In this document: positions 23,823 to 36,812 of the stretch, in pieces
Position numbering within the stretch: the first letter of the stretch is position 1
How the letters are laid out: each line of letters begins with the position of its first letter
NCBI GenBank assembly: GCA_037903475.1
Contig: JBAJFG010000044.1
Location: 310,001-374,000, forward strand
DNA: 64,000 bases
Direction of reading: 5' to 3'
Origin: Ancylostoma caninum
Lineage: Eukaryota > Nematoda > Chromadorea > Rhabditida > Ancylostomatidae
The notes under the pieces: generated by a model
Told to the model about the DNA's origin: nothing
What the model saw: only the letters and a program-made list of their open reading frames with translations
The model's database searches: none
Position numbers and translations under genes: made by a program

Positions 23823-24927
23823 TTTTGCCGAAAATGTCCGACATGTGCTCTGACTGGATGTTTGTTTTTTGTTCCACATAATGCCTACGTGCGTCAATGT
23901 CTCCATTATGGCCCTGTAGCTCTTAGATATCGAGGAGTGACAAATTCACCGAATGCTGTTTAATTCTTGCATTTTTGCGCGAATCTTAATTCAAATCCAT
24001 GGGCACTGAATGACTCCGCTTAGCTTCATTCATCGATGAAAGTGACTCACATTTCATGCGTATTGAAAGCTCAGGAAGCTCAGGTTGTGTTGATAAACTC
24101 GATTTTCTCCACTGAGTCACTCTGAAGCTTGACTTGAGACCGACACATTCGTCTCCCATCGCTTGTGGAAACACCTTTAGAAATATTCGCTTTCGATTTA
24201 GAGAGAAGTTGGAGATGGGTTCATCAGCTTTTGTTCAAAGCACCGTCAGCATATTTGAATTGTGAAAAGAACACAAGAGAGTGATTATATGTATACGGAT
24301 TATATGTATACTCACTCAGGAAGATATCTTATGACACAAACAACACAATATGTACAGTGAGCCCCGGTGGACGTGCTTCTTTGTGGAATGGAGAAGCGCT
24401 CTGTGCATTCGCGCTGGAACCGGCGTACAAGCAAATCATGGGGTTTTCCTGGTGGTTTTCTGACCCATTTGATTTTTTCCCCGTTTCTTGGGTGTTTCAA
24501 TGTTCTCTAAACGCCTTCTTCGCAGTTCGCGCACAATTTTCGTAGCTTTGTTTCTCATTGCTGCTGCTCCTCTATTTTCATTTTCATTTTTATGCTAATG
24601 AGTGAGTCGTAGTTCTTATTCAGGGCCTCCTAAGAATGATCCTAAGTCTCGTGCTTCCCTGGAGCGGAAGGTTACTACGATACCAGAGTATTGCTTTAAG
24701 AAAATTGATTGATACATGCCTGTTCATGGGTTGCATAAATTTGCATCTTTATTTCCTTTTATTGTATCTTTTGTAGAGAAGTGCTTCTTCTTAGGCGAAG
24801 GGCTCCTGTAAAATCATTCATGGTGATTTTTTCCACAATGTTGAAAAGAAAATGCTGCCCATGTCAATAAAATGAAAATTTTCATATGATATTATATGTC
24901 CATCTCACCTACCATTTAGCCTTCACC
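23823..24927. other. No supported gene; downstream flank of CAP gene 1
   Basis: Short frames at 23986-24545 on both strands are not recognised. A TTTATT at about 24747-24752 (AATAAA on the minus strand) is a possible polyadenylation signal for CAP gene 1, about 180 bases past its stop. Confidence 0.4.
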
Positions 24928-26566
24928 TCAGTTTTCTTTCACCTCGTAGTATTCTTGGCCCAGTGGCACACGGCTGCAAAATTCAAAAGCAAATAACTCG
25001 GGACTAAGATTCCGTATGTGGTTGATCAACGACTCACCTGTTGTACAAGCAAAGGATCGAAGTGAGCCGTCCTTTCTTTTCAAAGCTGCACCCAACCTTC
25101 GTAGCGTTAGCGTTCATCATCTAAGAAACGGAACCCAAATTAGCCTTAAATTTTGCGAGACCTCTACGACGCTCCATTCACTTGCGCAAATGCTTCCTTT
25201 GTTCGGTCAGTGTACTGGTTGTCGCTGTAACCACTCGCTTGTCTCCACCAGTTGTCCATTGCTTTCTTGAAGTCTTTGAAATGCAGTGGTTTCGGGTAGC
25301 AACCAGGCCTGATTAGATGAGTGTATTTACTTCTTGCGTTTTCTTAAGAATTTTTTGGGCTTCCGCGGACATGAGGTTGTCAACCTGAGACTTGTCTCAG
25401 CTCTCCAGGAGTTTCGATTGAATCTTTAGGCAAAGTCCATGAGAAAGAGTTGAGTCTGATACACAATCTCGAAGCCTACTTTTTTGGAAGTGATAGAGGT
25501 AGTGATATGCCTCAACGAGCAGTGAAAGATCAAGAAAAAAGACATGCACAGCAAAGTGTCACTCTGCAAGCGCGACAAAGTGAGAAGCCGAAATCGCCCT
25601 ATAATACGAGAATGCATGGAGCACGCAATTTTTGATTGAATTTAGTTCATACAAAATTATAATGAAGGAGAGCCTCTATCTTAGTACTTTGATCTGTTCT
25701 GAGAAAGTGTTGACAAAATAACTGTGAATTCGTTTCAAAGTGAAGCTTTGTTTAACTACTTTATCTCAGGAAAAACTTAATGCTGTACAGTTTTTAGATA
25801 GATGTTAAAGTTCAGACGTTGCAAACATTACTCTATTACACCCTGTGTATTAAAATCAGCAGCAGGTCGTATGCTCCACTGATACGGGAAGATCCGAAAT
25901 TTTTGTGCTAGCATGAAATCTCTAAATGACCTATTAAAAAGGATCACGTACGCGAACTCCAAACCGTGAAACTGGCAATATGGTGTCTGTCTCCCCGAAA
26001 TGGGCTTCCCGTGGTGAGGGTGAACCCTGCAAGTGTTGGAGATATCCAAGAACGTACCCAACAATGACATCAGAGGCAGCTCCGATTTGGTAAAGGAGGT
26101 TGGTGTTTATCACTCCGTTGTTGCATCTTGATGCTGCTTCCTTTTCAAAATCACAGCTCCAGTCCTGTAAAGAAAGGCAGACATTTCGTTCTATCCGACT
26201 GAAAACTATATATTACGCACCAGATTTTCCATGAATTTGGCAGGCGCCAGCGTTCCATTGGAGCCGTTCACCTGACCATTTGCGAGTTTTTGTCGGAAAT
26301 TGTTCTGATAATCAATGATCTGTTTCCTCATCTCATCCGGCATCTTTTCAGTGCAGTTCCACACTGAGAAGAGAACAGACATTGAATCTTTGAATTGAAT
26401 ATAGCATCATTATTAACGAAAGAAACAAATCTACCTGCTGATGCTGAAGCGATGCACAGAGCGAAAACCTGTAAAACAATGTCAGAACCATAGAAAATGT
26501 CCCTTCCCATGCTTGAAGTCCAATTCAGAGTGGAGACATTGTGGGACTTACCAGGCCGTTGAACAT
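24928..26566 (-). CDS. CAP-domain (SCP/TAPS, ASP-like) secreted protein, gene 1, seven exons
   Basis: Seven exons on the minus strand (26552-26566, 26435-26468, 26221-26363, 26058-26164, 25182-25308, 25038-25120, 24928-24973) join into 555 coding bases, 184 residues plus TGA. Every junction has GT/AG and the phases close. Residues 1-16 (MFNGLVFALCIASASA) form a signal peptide, so the product should be secreted. Exon 3 carries the CAP N-terminal helix (MRKQIIDYQNNFRQKLANGQ), exon 4 the DWSCDFEKEAASRC segment, exon 5 the A-x3-WW helix (FKKAMDNWWRQ), and exons 5-6 join to FAQMMNANATKVGC, which aligns with the family HYTQMVW..YKLGC strand; exon 7 ends PLGQEYYEV like the usual ..IYE. About 184 aa suits a single-domain ASP. 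The CAP cavity His and Glu residues are not found. Six Cys are in the mature part. If exon 4 were not spliced it would run to an early stop at about 25930. Family membership is inferred from motif order; function is unknown (hookworm ASPs are secreted host-interface proteins). Confidence 0.86.
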
Positions 26567-26623
26567 TATGAGCAATTATTTGGCTGTTGTTAAACCAGAA
26601 TGGCCCTCAATCTCTTATCGCTC

Positions 26624-26760
26624 TTTTATATCCCTTCACAACTCTGATGACAATAAAAATTATTGCAGCTGCCCCAACATAGATATGTTGGAAAGGGATG
26701 TGAACAGTTTTTCAACTGCCGGGGGCAATCACACGCCTACGCGGAGATGTTTGGATAACA
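26624..26760 (-). promoter_or_regulatory. Upstream region of CAP gene 1 with TATA box
   Basis: On the minus strand a TATA box (GATATAAAAG) covers about 26623-26632, some 60 bases before the ATG at 26566. Further upstream are an E-box-like CAGCTG within AATTATTGCAGCTG (about 26659-26676), an ACATCCCTTTCC block (about 26690-26702) and TTATCCAAACAT (about 26745-26759). The same blocks occur in the same order upstream of CAP gene 2, which supports a regulatory role. A GATAAG motif lies between the TATA box and the ATG. Which factors bind is not known. Confidence 0.55.
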
Positions 26761-27299
26761 TTTAACAACAGCTGTGCGACATCGTCGGAAGCAAAGAAAA
26801 AAACCGAACAAAGATGACACGATCAAGGCATCAATTTCGATCAAAGCAACTTTTTTTTTTGCAACAAACCCTTTAAACAACTATAACGCATCATTCTATC
26901 GGTGGATACGGCCAGAATGCTTCCCTGCTTGAGCTACGTATTTTAAGTTCCAGACGAATAAAGCTAATAGACAACCGTTGAGCTGGTAAGATAGGGTAAG
27001 AGTATCAAGCTCTCAGTCTTCTTCTTTATGCTCATAATGCTCTCGCAAGGTTCCTGCGAGTATCCTCAGACTTCGGGTTCGAAGGAGAGTAAATGTGATC
27101 ACTGCGAAATAGGAGGTGAATGGTGGACACTGTCCTATTTACGCTATTCATCTCTGAATTTTTCAGAGCCTTCTCTGGGCTTTGTATGAGGAGGTTCCCT
27201 CTATCTAGACGTGCAAATTACTCATACAAGGATGTGCAGAAATTATGAGATGGAATATTAGGCAACTATAAGGCTGCTATACATAGTTGGCCACTCCTC

Positions 27300-28200
27300 A
27301 TTAAGAGGTCTCTGCGTCTATCTCCTAAGACACGATGGAATCTGAAGCATGATTTATGCTTGAAACTATGTTGACAATTGTTAGTTGCTTGACATTTTTT
27401 AGTTCCCTCTTCAAGTTTAGGCAGCGGTTATGTTTGTTCAAGCTATACATTGGGGCGTTACCAGACTAATGTGATTGCCATATCTAATCAATGCGCCATA
27501 TGCGGTACATTTCCACTTAGGTGCATTCTCCCTTACGATGACACACATCTCTTCATATGATATTCTTTCACTCCTGCCACTCGCGTAAGTCGGTTCTATG
27601 TTGCGGACAGTAGGCAGACAGTGCAGTAATTGCTAATAGCATATGAGACCATATGACTCCCCTTCTTGTATAGCAAGATGATTTGGGTACCTTGTAATTC
27701 AATGGATTCTTCATGTTTCGAGTTCTTTATTACACTAAGTTGAACTTGTAAATCATAACCTGCTACTCGGTGAGCCTCCTCTCTCAAGACTGGAGGACGA
27801 GACAAGCTCATTCGTAGGCCTTCCCCATGCCTTCCAGTAAAATCATTTCGTCCAGAGTGAATACAATCTGAAGACACGCAAACCACATCCACATAACCGT
27901 CCATGGAAATACTTACGTACTGGATGAAGGCATGTATTGCTAAAACACAGCAGAGGCATGGAGATCGTCACCTGATTCGAGCTGCGTCTCAAGATCACAA
28001 CTGTCTCCGAATTAGCCTCCTACTCACACTTTGGGTACGCCCCCGCGTAAACTCTCGGCTAACCGGTTCTATACACCGCATGGTACATGTGTGTGAGCCA
28101 TATGCTTATTTTTATTTCTTCATGATGCAAGCAGCATAAGAAAATATCATTCGTCACTAAAAAGGTCCTATCGCTAACGTATCGCCATCGTGAGAGACTT
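27300..28200 (-). mobile_element. Dispersed repeat copy 2 of the RTE-like leader/RT scrap
   Basis: This is a collinear homolog of 75-1030: both contain AGGCAGC, CAATGCGCCA, ATGACTCCCC, TTGTATAGCAA and CTAACCGGTT blocks in the same order, with many substitutions and small indels between them. On the minus strand the RT scrap reads TQIILLYKKGSHMV near 27690-27650. The shared deletion structure means both copies descend from one already deleted progenitor. Confidence 0.6.
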
Positions 28201-30486
28201 TCAAAGATGAAGGGCACGATAGAAAATTGTCCTGAAGTAGCTAGAAAGAAGGTAGGGTTTTATGCGTTGATCTGCAAATCTTCCGGAAGTTGTTCACTCC
28301 AAAATTTTCCAAAGTGACTGTAGGACCCCAGTAGGCGGCTGTTTATCCCGATCTTTGCAGTTCAGAAGAATGATCAATTCAGGCGATAATTTCGTCATCT
28401 CTCGGATCTCACATCAGCATATTTTTGATTATCGAGGAGTGGAATAAGTTTCTGGAAGAAAACGAGCGTACCGTTGCCCTAAAGCGATGGAAAGGAACGA
28501 TTATAGTGCGATTTTGGCCACGGTCAGATGGGAGACGAGCTCTTATGGTACACGGCCAGTTTCCAGAATTTTCCAAAGTTCCTTCTGGGTTCTGTGTTAG
28601 AGGGCTTCCCTCACATTACACAGAGATTTGGAACCTTTTCATAGTGGAAGAGAAGCGATGGCAAGGAATACCTGAGCGCATTCGTTGACGTAACACCTTT
28701 GATTTCGCAAGTCTCTGCCACTAGCTGTAGAGGTGTCTTCGAATTTAAAAATTGTATTTATATCCACAACGAAGCTCCGAACAAACAATTACCATTCGTT
28801 TCTTTCAGCAAACGGTTGTGCTTGTCCAGGGACTTTTGCCGCACCCTGCCACCCTATATAATTATGTAAAACCACTCCCAGGAAATCTTGGAAAATTGGA
28901 CGTTTTTGCATTTCAGAATCTCAGTGAAAAGAAAATAATGGAAAGGTATTATCTTGTCATTCTATTTTCGGGAATTTAAGACATCAAACTTCAAAATTTC
29001 AAATTTCCCACAATTTTTCATCAAATCCTATGTGCATACGGGATTATAAGCAGTCAGGTTTCAATAATCATAATCCTGCAGGAACTTCCACAAAAAAAAC
29101 TTACCCGGGCAAAGCTTCAGATTTGATAAGTCTCATTTCGATCTGCTAGGTTGACCTTTTTGCCCTTCTTTGTGTGATTGAGCAGTAGTGCCTTAAAATT
29201 TTATCCTAACTGAGGTATGTACACTTGGAATTGAGTCCAGTTTCACTTTGTTCCGAAATTTAAGCCGGTTTGGTGTACGAGATGAATTCTACGCACCATC
29301 CGCGGTCAATCTGACCGTTATTTAGGGGTGAAATTAGATGCATTGGGGGACTGCAGACACACCATGGAATCCATATTCGACGCCGATACAATTATGAATT
29401 TGATTTCGATGTTTTTCGGCGCGGAGTATTTTTACTCTGGCCAAGTTTAGCGAAGAATGTCCTTTACACGAGAATTACGTTAAATAAAGGAATATTCTGA
29501 CGAATCGACCAGAAATTCGCTTATGTCGAAGCACTACAGCAGTTGTTCTCAATGTTCAAGTGTATTTATTATGTGCTTTTCCGACTAACCTCTAAGACAT
29601 AAGTACTCCTTTTGAACGAGTCTAATCACCGTTCAAACGTTAAACAAGTTAAATTGCGCTTTCAAGACTGGTCTGCCGTCGAATATAGAGGTCGTGGCGC
29701 ACTCGCAGTCTGCCAATGCATTTAATTTCACGCCTAAATTACGGTCAGACTAGCCGCCGACGTTCTGCAGAATTCATCTTGTGTCTGGTATTTTTGTTGG
29801 TGGAAACAATACTGTTTTCCCATTTCTTCCAGTTTCGAGCTCAACCTTGGGATTTCGTAACTCCTCAGCTCCTACTCGATGTATCACTTCTCCCGTTCTA
29901 AATGTTGACACAGCGGGTTTTTCCTTTTTTCCTCCTGTAAACCTCCTGACATTCGTATTGAGCGTCGACTACCGTTCAAATATTGAATCAGATTCGAAAA
30001 CAAAAAACTACTCTGACGGATGAGAAGTACATGTCAGCTGAAATCACTTTGACTCTTGGGTGGTATTTGTATTTTAAAGTCCAATCTCATAGCTGTAGGG
30101 GGGGGGTCCGCTTTTTTACTACTTTTTAGCCCCCATATCCTATATCGTGGTGAAGCCACGCGCGGTTGACCAACCGGTTCTTATGAGTTACTTATGGCTT
30201 CACGAATAATTGCGAGGATTATTCGATGCAGAAGCTAATGGTAGAGGCAGCACAGTTGCATTATCCTGCACTATGATGCTACTATTGCAGCTGGGTGGAA
30301 ATTTGACTTCCGAGCACTTTTTCTTTGGTTTTCTGGCGTTTTTCATGTGCTTTTTTATGTTCGCTATGGATATTGCGTCTCCATCCTGGAGGATTAGATT
30401 CATTCTGGATTGCACACTACGCTGGAAGAGTGCTAGATTACGTGAATAGTTGGTTTCCCTGTTCGCTTCTCACTCATTTCTTTTAT
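28201..30486. other. No supported gene
   Basis: A plus frame at 28425-28688 (EEWNKFLEENERTVALKRW) looks protein-like but has no ATG and no clear splice sites. A G-run lies near 30101-30109. The rest is A+T-rich. Confidence 0.4.
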
Positions 30487-31537
30487 CAGGTTGTTGCGAA
30501 ATTAATTGCCGAAATAGACAGCCCAGTTCAAAATACAGTAACTCTGTTCAAACTCAACTTTATTTATCAAAATAAAATCCTTCAGATTCTACACACCTCT
30601 GCCAACGATCTGGTAGTTCATTCATACCTTTACAATAGAAACTGAGATCACAAGTTTTTAAGAACTCTTGGAAGGCAATTTCAACATGCTCCAAATCAGG
30701 AAACTGTTGCTGACGCAGGTTTGTTTCGCGAGCTCGGAAAAAGTGATAGTCGGTAGGGGAGAGGTCTGGAGAGTAAGGTGGGTGAGGGAGAACCTCGATG
30801 CCTAATTGCGTCAGTTTTTGCCGGGTGAGTTTTAAAGTGTGAGGCCTAGCGTTATCCTGGAGCAGGAGAGGCCCACCTCTGTTTACCACTACCGGCCATA
30901 TTTGTCGCAACTTTTCATACATCAGGTCTAAGTCACAACAGTAAGACTCTGATGTAACAGCCTGACCAGGTTGCAGAAGGCTATAATGAATAATACCCTT
31001 ACAACACCACCAAACTGTCAACATAACCTTTCTAGAGTGAAGATCTGGTTTAGGGAAGCTTGGCGGGGTAGAGAACTTGTCTACCCATACATAACCACCT
31101 TTCTTATTATCAAATAGGAGCCGTTTTTCATCTACATTTATTAAACGGTCAAGAAATGGCTCGTTTTTCTGGCGAACGAGGAGGTTAGAACAGATCTCGT
31201 AGCGGGTGGATTGCTGGTCATCGGTCAAATCATGGGGTGTCCACTTTTTCATTTTTCTCACCATGCCAGTGGAGGCCAAATGTTTTGAAACTGTAGCATA
31301 GTGAACCACAAGGCCTGCCGCAAACGTACGAGTAGTAGTATCGGGTTTCGTTTCCACCGCTGCTCCCAGTGCTTGATCGTCCAGCGACATCCTTCGACCA
31401 CGACCGGGTTTATCTTCGAGATCAAAATCGTCGGAAGAGAATTTTGCGAACCAGTATCTCACTGTCCTTTCGGAAGGAGAGTCCGTGCCAAAAGCAAGTG
31501 GCTCATACACATATTTTGTTGATATCACCGTTCTCAT
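30487..31537 (-). mobile_element. Mariner transposon, 5'-truncated, with long transposase ORF
   Basis: A 325-codon frame (30560-31537, ATG to TAA) encodes a mariner transposase. The catalytic triad is intact: D136 (NVDEKRLL), D228 (LLLQDNARPHT) and D263 (SPTDYHFF), giving the D34D spacing diagnostic of mariner, with 92 residues between the first two. WTPHDL (99-104) matches the mariner WVPHEL linker, and residues about 17-31 (FGTDSPSERTVRYWF) match the end of the first helix-turn-helix. Residues 1-16 do not look like the family and about 25-40 N-terminal residues are missing against the usual ~345. Beyond the stop, at about 30487-30515, lies AGGTTGTTGCGAAATTAAT, which resembles the terminal repeat of Hsmar1-type mariners. 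No matching repeat is seen past 31537, so the element appears one-sided. The protein would lack part of its DNA-binding domain and is probably inactive. Confidence 0.92.
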
Positions 31538-34500
31538 TCACTATCAAAATCAAAACTCCTGTGCAGACCTGTCCAAACAGGTGGTGCGACACGTGCTAGA
31601 GGGTCCACTTTCCTGAAGTGCGCGTCCAGGCCTTCTATTCAATATGACCTTTTAGGTCCTGATTTCCTTGGGAACATTTGCAATTCTTGGTATAGTTTCC
31701 ACGTTTTTCTGGTTCTGGAGAGTCAAAACGGAATGTTAGCAACTTTGTTCCCCGTAAACACTGAATTTTCACTGCACTAACTGTGTATAATATATTTGTT
31801 GCACTACTATTCATTGCTATGTACTAGGCATCACTCACAATTATTTATTCAGGATAATTTTGCTACACATTCCTGAACTTTTTCAGTATCAACTTTGCAG
31901 TGCCGAGTTCAAGGTACATGTAGCAAGGCAATCTTATAGCAGTCATGATCAACAGTTACTTAGTAACCTTTTAACGAACTACACAAACTTTCATAGTAAT
32001 CATATCGCCTTTCCTATTGTGCTTACGTGCAAATCTCAAGAATTTTCCCGTAGGTACTAGGGATTTTCCAGAAACCCCCTCCGTCTTTTGCCTTGAGATT
32101 CCTTGAGAATTTTACCAAAGAATAAAATATACATCAAATTAAGGGATATTGTGAGAAAATCTCAGTAATTGTAAATAATCATCTAGAGAATAATGGTAGA
32201 AATAAGGGCCTGAACGTAGGCTAATGCGAAGCCGTGGAGATGAAGTTAGAAAATGGAGGTCCACACGATACTACAGAATTTACTTGTTTATTCATTCAAT
32301 TAGCTATCTACTTATTTATCAGTTTGTTTATTCACAAACAACGAAATTTACCATGTAGCAGTTGAAGATCCACGACAACTGTTGTAAATAAAAACATATT
32401 GTGGATGAGAAGAATGGACAGTTTAAAAAAAGGGCGTGGAAAAATTGCTGTAGATCCATTTTTTGCTTTACTCTACCTCTTCATCGTAGTTTCTGGAAAG
32501 GATTCCTAGCAACTGCATTTCCTCTACTTTCGCAACATCTCCTTCCATGCACGTACATTCATTTTGTCTCCTTTAATTTTCTTTGTTTGACAAATGGTTG
32601 CTTTTTCCCTCCAAAATTTATGGTTCCACGTGTGAAGTGTGCATTTATTTAGCAGCTGACATCTCTGCCTTTTCCATTTCCATCTAGGGTTTTCTAAGCA
32701 TACACTTGAAACCTCATTTGAAAATGCATCGAACAGATATTTATTGATTCTTATTAAGATATATTTGTAGTGAATGAAGAAGGCAACATCGAGTTGACTG
32801 CTGCAATAGAGAAAGAAGAACCAGAGACGAAGAGAGGTATGGGATCGCATGGGCGGTGCTCAAAGCAATTTTTTTACGGAAGGCTTGAAAACACCATCCA
32901 ACCTCAGAGTCGTTTTTGAGGTTTTAAAACGGAAAGAATCTCCAAGAGCTACTGATCGCAATGGTATACGTGATTTCATCCAAAATTCCTGAAAACCCCA
33001 TTTTCGGATCTCAAGTTTTGTGGAGTTTGTGGGTGGAGCCTGAGGTGGTACTACGGAGTTTCCGCAGCATTGCTAGGAGCGCACCTCCTATCTTCTCAGA
33101 GAATGGATGATGGAGAACAATTACGAGGATTCCGACTTTCTAGAGAAGGTGCTCTTCCGGGAGTAGATTATTCAAAGAGCTCGCTTTGCTCCTCCTCCAG
33201 CTCCGCCCACAAGCTCCACAACAACTGGGGGTAGAAAATGAATTGTTCCACTGTTTTACATGAAATCACATATATCATTGCAATCGCCACCTCCTGGAGA
33301 TTACGCTGAGATGAAAAATTCGGAAACATATTTGAAACGATTCTGAGATAGGGCACTGTTATTAGAGCCCAAATACTTGTGCCTTGGAGACCCGTCACTT
33401 ATACCGTTTGGGTGGGAGATTACTTTTAAAAGGCATAATTAAACAAGTTGCTCTTTGAAGAGCTAAAATAAATGCATTCGAAGGGAATCCATATACATTA
33501 TCATCTTTGAGGTATCCTGACTTTGCTTTCCAATCCGGATTACAAAACCATCACCTCATTTCCGATTCTCAAAGAGCTGAAGAGATTCCTTTGCAAAAAA
33601 GATGCTATCCATATGGCTCCCCATGGCGAACATCTTGCCCACGTTGGTACTTCCAGGTACAAAGTGCTATGAATGAGAAAAACAAACATCCGGAAGTCAG
33701 CAATTCTTTCAGCAATGGCTATTGACTGCATTGAGACTACCAGGGGGTGGGTAGTTTAGTAAGGAGAACATCAGGACGTGAGCTTTTATGTTATTCAGAA
33801 CCTCTTGAACACTGGATGTCAATGCAGCGAGAGACATCAAAGCTCGAAAACACAATTTTCAGAAGTTCCCATCCCGCGGATTTGTGCTCAGGATAATCCA
33901 AACCGTGCGTGCGTGCGAAAAAAAATGCGTCAAGTAACTGATCCTTACACGACGTAACCCATTTGGTCCCGGCAAAAACGTGGGAGATATGAGATGTGCA
34001 TGAAAAGTGCACCATTCCCGAACGGATGCGCGTTGTTTCGCCTACGAACACCCACACGCGTAGCGTCAGGCCATTTTGCCCTTTTCACTTGAGAAGAAAC
34101 GATCAAACGTGGTTCGGAAGGTGCCTGACTCACTCTAACACCTTATTCATCATCTTAGGTGGAAGCTGATATGTCGTTTCCAGAAAAAAATTCCGGGAAC
34201 AGCAGCTCACTATGCGATCACCGTCGTCGAACGCTTCACAAAGAGAGTGAATCTAGGAATAACCCGAAATGAGCAAATAAGAGCTGGAATTTCTACCCTG
34301 CATCAACGTGCGAATATCCGGGACGCTGCCGCTTGTTGCAAATTAACGCATGTGGGTGGCGAATATCCGACAATTATGGTGGTCTTCTCACAAATCTCAT
34401 GTTTTTATACGAAAAATGATGCTTGCAAAAAATTCTACCCCACACATCACCTGATATCGCACATACGTACACGTGCTTAAACAAATCCAAACGTCATGCA

Positions 34501-36490
34501 GTGAGCCTAGCTTAGGTATCATTCGAGCACGAATTCATTCTCATCCAATTCTGGCTCCCTCACAACCGCAGGAGTTCATTACCGCGACGCGGCTCTGCAC
34601 TGCTCATTAACTGGTTCTATCACGTTTTGTCACGTTTCCGAGAGGTAATTACGAGTTAGGATGGCACAATTAGGACAATTAGGGCATGTTGAACACATGT
34701 AAAACGTGTTAGAACGTGTCAGAATTTGCGTGACACAATAGGGAAGTGAAGTCGTTGCAATGGTTGCTTGCGGAGATGTGATAAACAGGTTACCAAAGTT
34801 GAAACAGAGTGACTGCGACTATGCTTGTTAAATCGTTACAAAAGGCTCAAAAATGTGAAAACCGTTCGTCCTATTTAAAGCATAGAAGAGGTCCTCCTCT
34901 TTTATTTACATCCTTAAAAAGATTAAATGAATAAGTAAGGGATGGTATTGAATGGATAGGTATTCAGAATTTTTCTACTCTGGCTTCAGCGTGAAAAGAA
35001 ATTTATGGCCCCCGGACAAGCGCAAAAGCTTGGCTTCCTATGATTATCGAAAGACCAAAACATTTTCGCGGAAGGTAGCACATATGGTTGGCCAACATCT
35101 GGTTTTTGCGATGTTTTCGTTGGCCGTCTTTTCGAAACTAGAGGAACTATAGCAGAAGTGAAGGTGCGAGAGGAAACTTCGCTCATCTCTCTATGTCAGG
35201 AGCAAGGACGAGTGGAGTGGGGGTTTCAAGAATTCTGAATTCTGTTGTCATGCGAGATTCTAACTGAACGATTGACAGTGTCTAAGTAATGTCGGATCGT
35301 AAATACCGCTTTTAACCCTTCAAATCCACCATATTTCGTACATCTACCATCCTTCGCATTGAGAACTTTCGATCTTACGCAGCACTTCCGCTCATCAGTG
35401 GTCAGGGGTCATCCGGGAAGTCTTACTACCTGCTGCTCGGATTCTATACTCTTCCGTATTAGTAAGGTGCGAATATTTGTTTATTTATTTATCTCATAAG
35501 TAATCTACTTGTACGTGGATACACCGTGTCAAGTGATAAATACGGTACAGTTACGAGATAGTAGAGATACTGGTGCTGCTATGATAATCATATCAAGAAG
35601 TCATAAAACAAGCAATAGCAAATAAATAATTTTTCTGGCGAACCATCTATGCTTATTTATTTGTTTGTTTACCCATGCATTGCAGTGCCCCGGAAGCAGT
35701 AGTGGAAAGCCAGGCAGGGGGGGGTTAAAGATAGTGATTGCGGTTCCACTTCATGAACCTGGATGAAATACTAAAAATACTGAAAGTATTACTTTTAAAA
35801 CGAAATAATAAAAAATTAGTACCGAGAGTTTCAGCAAAAATAAACCATTAAAAATAAACCATTATACCATTATCAGGTTTTGTTTTGTTTGTGAGTTTTT
35901 TTTTTTGACTTTTCGCTTTCTCTGGTATGTTGGACTTTCCACCTATGGGCCTCACAATTGCGTTGTTTTTTTTTCTTCCTAGGCATGTTATTATCGACTT
36001 TGGATGGCACACCTTTATAGTGTATTGAATAAAATTTAAAAAAAACATGAAATTTTTATTTGTTCTGGAAAATAATGTTGAAAAAAAGATGATTTCGAAA
36101 ATTCGGCGACACATTTTCAGAAGATGACGGACTCCACTGACAGACATGTAGATCATAATGTAACCCCACTCCACCTTATTGTGGGATGTCATAATGTTAC
36201 CCTCTATACAGAAGGTAAGGTAAAAAAGAATATGGAACCGCAGAGAGATTCCTGGAGATTTAAATAGATAATGAGATTTTTAGATTCCAAGAGCAACCAG
36301 CAGCCAATCCCACTAAACCTCTATGTATGTACTATGTACGTGTAACTAGGGTAGAACGACATTTATCCTAAACCTAAGCCCAAAGACCACCTCCTAGCGG
36401 AATTAATTCCCTCAAAAGTGCACTCAGCACAGCTGCAGACTTGCGCTCAGCTCAGCAGCGCTGCTGCATCGCCTCCCAACAAGTCAGCGA
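31538..36490. other. Long stretch without a supported gene
   Basis: Frames up to about 108 codons occur (32524-32850 minus, 33791-34057 minus, 35848-36192 minus) but none has recognisable domains. TTTATTTATTT tails near 35478 and 35650 may be ends of retroelements. No long repeat was identified by eye. Confidence 0.4.
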
Positions 36491-36578
36491 TTACTTATAA
36501 GCACCTACTCGATGGCGCACTAAGCCGCATTGACCGGCAGCGCTCGTAATTCTTCCTTGGGAGCCGTCGCCGTCGACC

Positions 36579-36812
36579 ATGGCGACCAGCAGCGCACCGT
36601 CCGCTGCCGAGTCGTCATTTGATATAAACGCCATGTGTCCGGCGGCGACGTGCCCCACGTCGGAGTCGTGGCAGGCGCTGGTGCTCGCCACCGAGCACCC
36701 GTCGGCGGCCACCACTCCGCTCAGCTTCTCGCCCTCCATCCACAGGGCGTTCGTCCGCCACACTCAGCTGATCCTACCATGTCGCATATTTCGCCATGTC
36801 TTCAAGAAGCTG
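36579..36812 (+). CDS. Candidate first coding exon of an unrecognised gene
   Basis: An ATG in good context (GACCATGGCG) opens a 78-codon frame that stops at a canonical donor (CTG|GTAAGA at 36812/36813, phase 0). Local G+C is far above the surroundings and the frame is rich in Ala, Ser, Thr and Pro, then SPSIHRAFVRHTQLILPCRI and FRHVFKKL. Those features fit the 5' exon of a real gene running rightwards. A TATAAG lies about 80 bases upstream. No convincing second exon was found; long introns are common in such genomes. The opposite-strand frame at 36491-36763 is regarded as its shadow. I do not recognise the protein. Confidence 0.5.

Noticed and set aside
25309..25400. An extra CAP gene 1 exon (VDNLMSAEAQKILKKTQE) between exons 4 and 5, partly conserved in gene 2
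   Set aside because: Exons 4 and 5 already join in phase and give the family-typical spacing of about 41 residues between the Cys and WW; the extra piece would break phase. It is kept only as conserved intron sequence.
28425..28688. 87-codon protein-like plus frame
   Set aside because: No ATG, no clear acceptor or donor and no recognised domain; reported only in the spacer entry.
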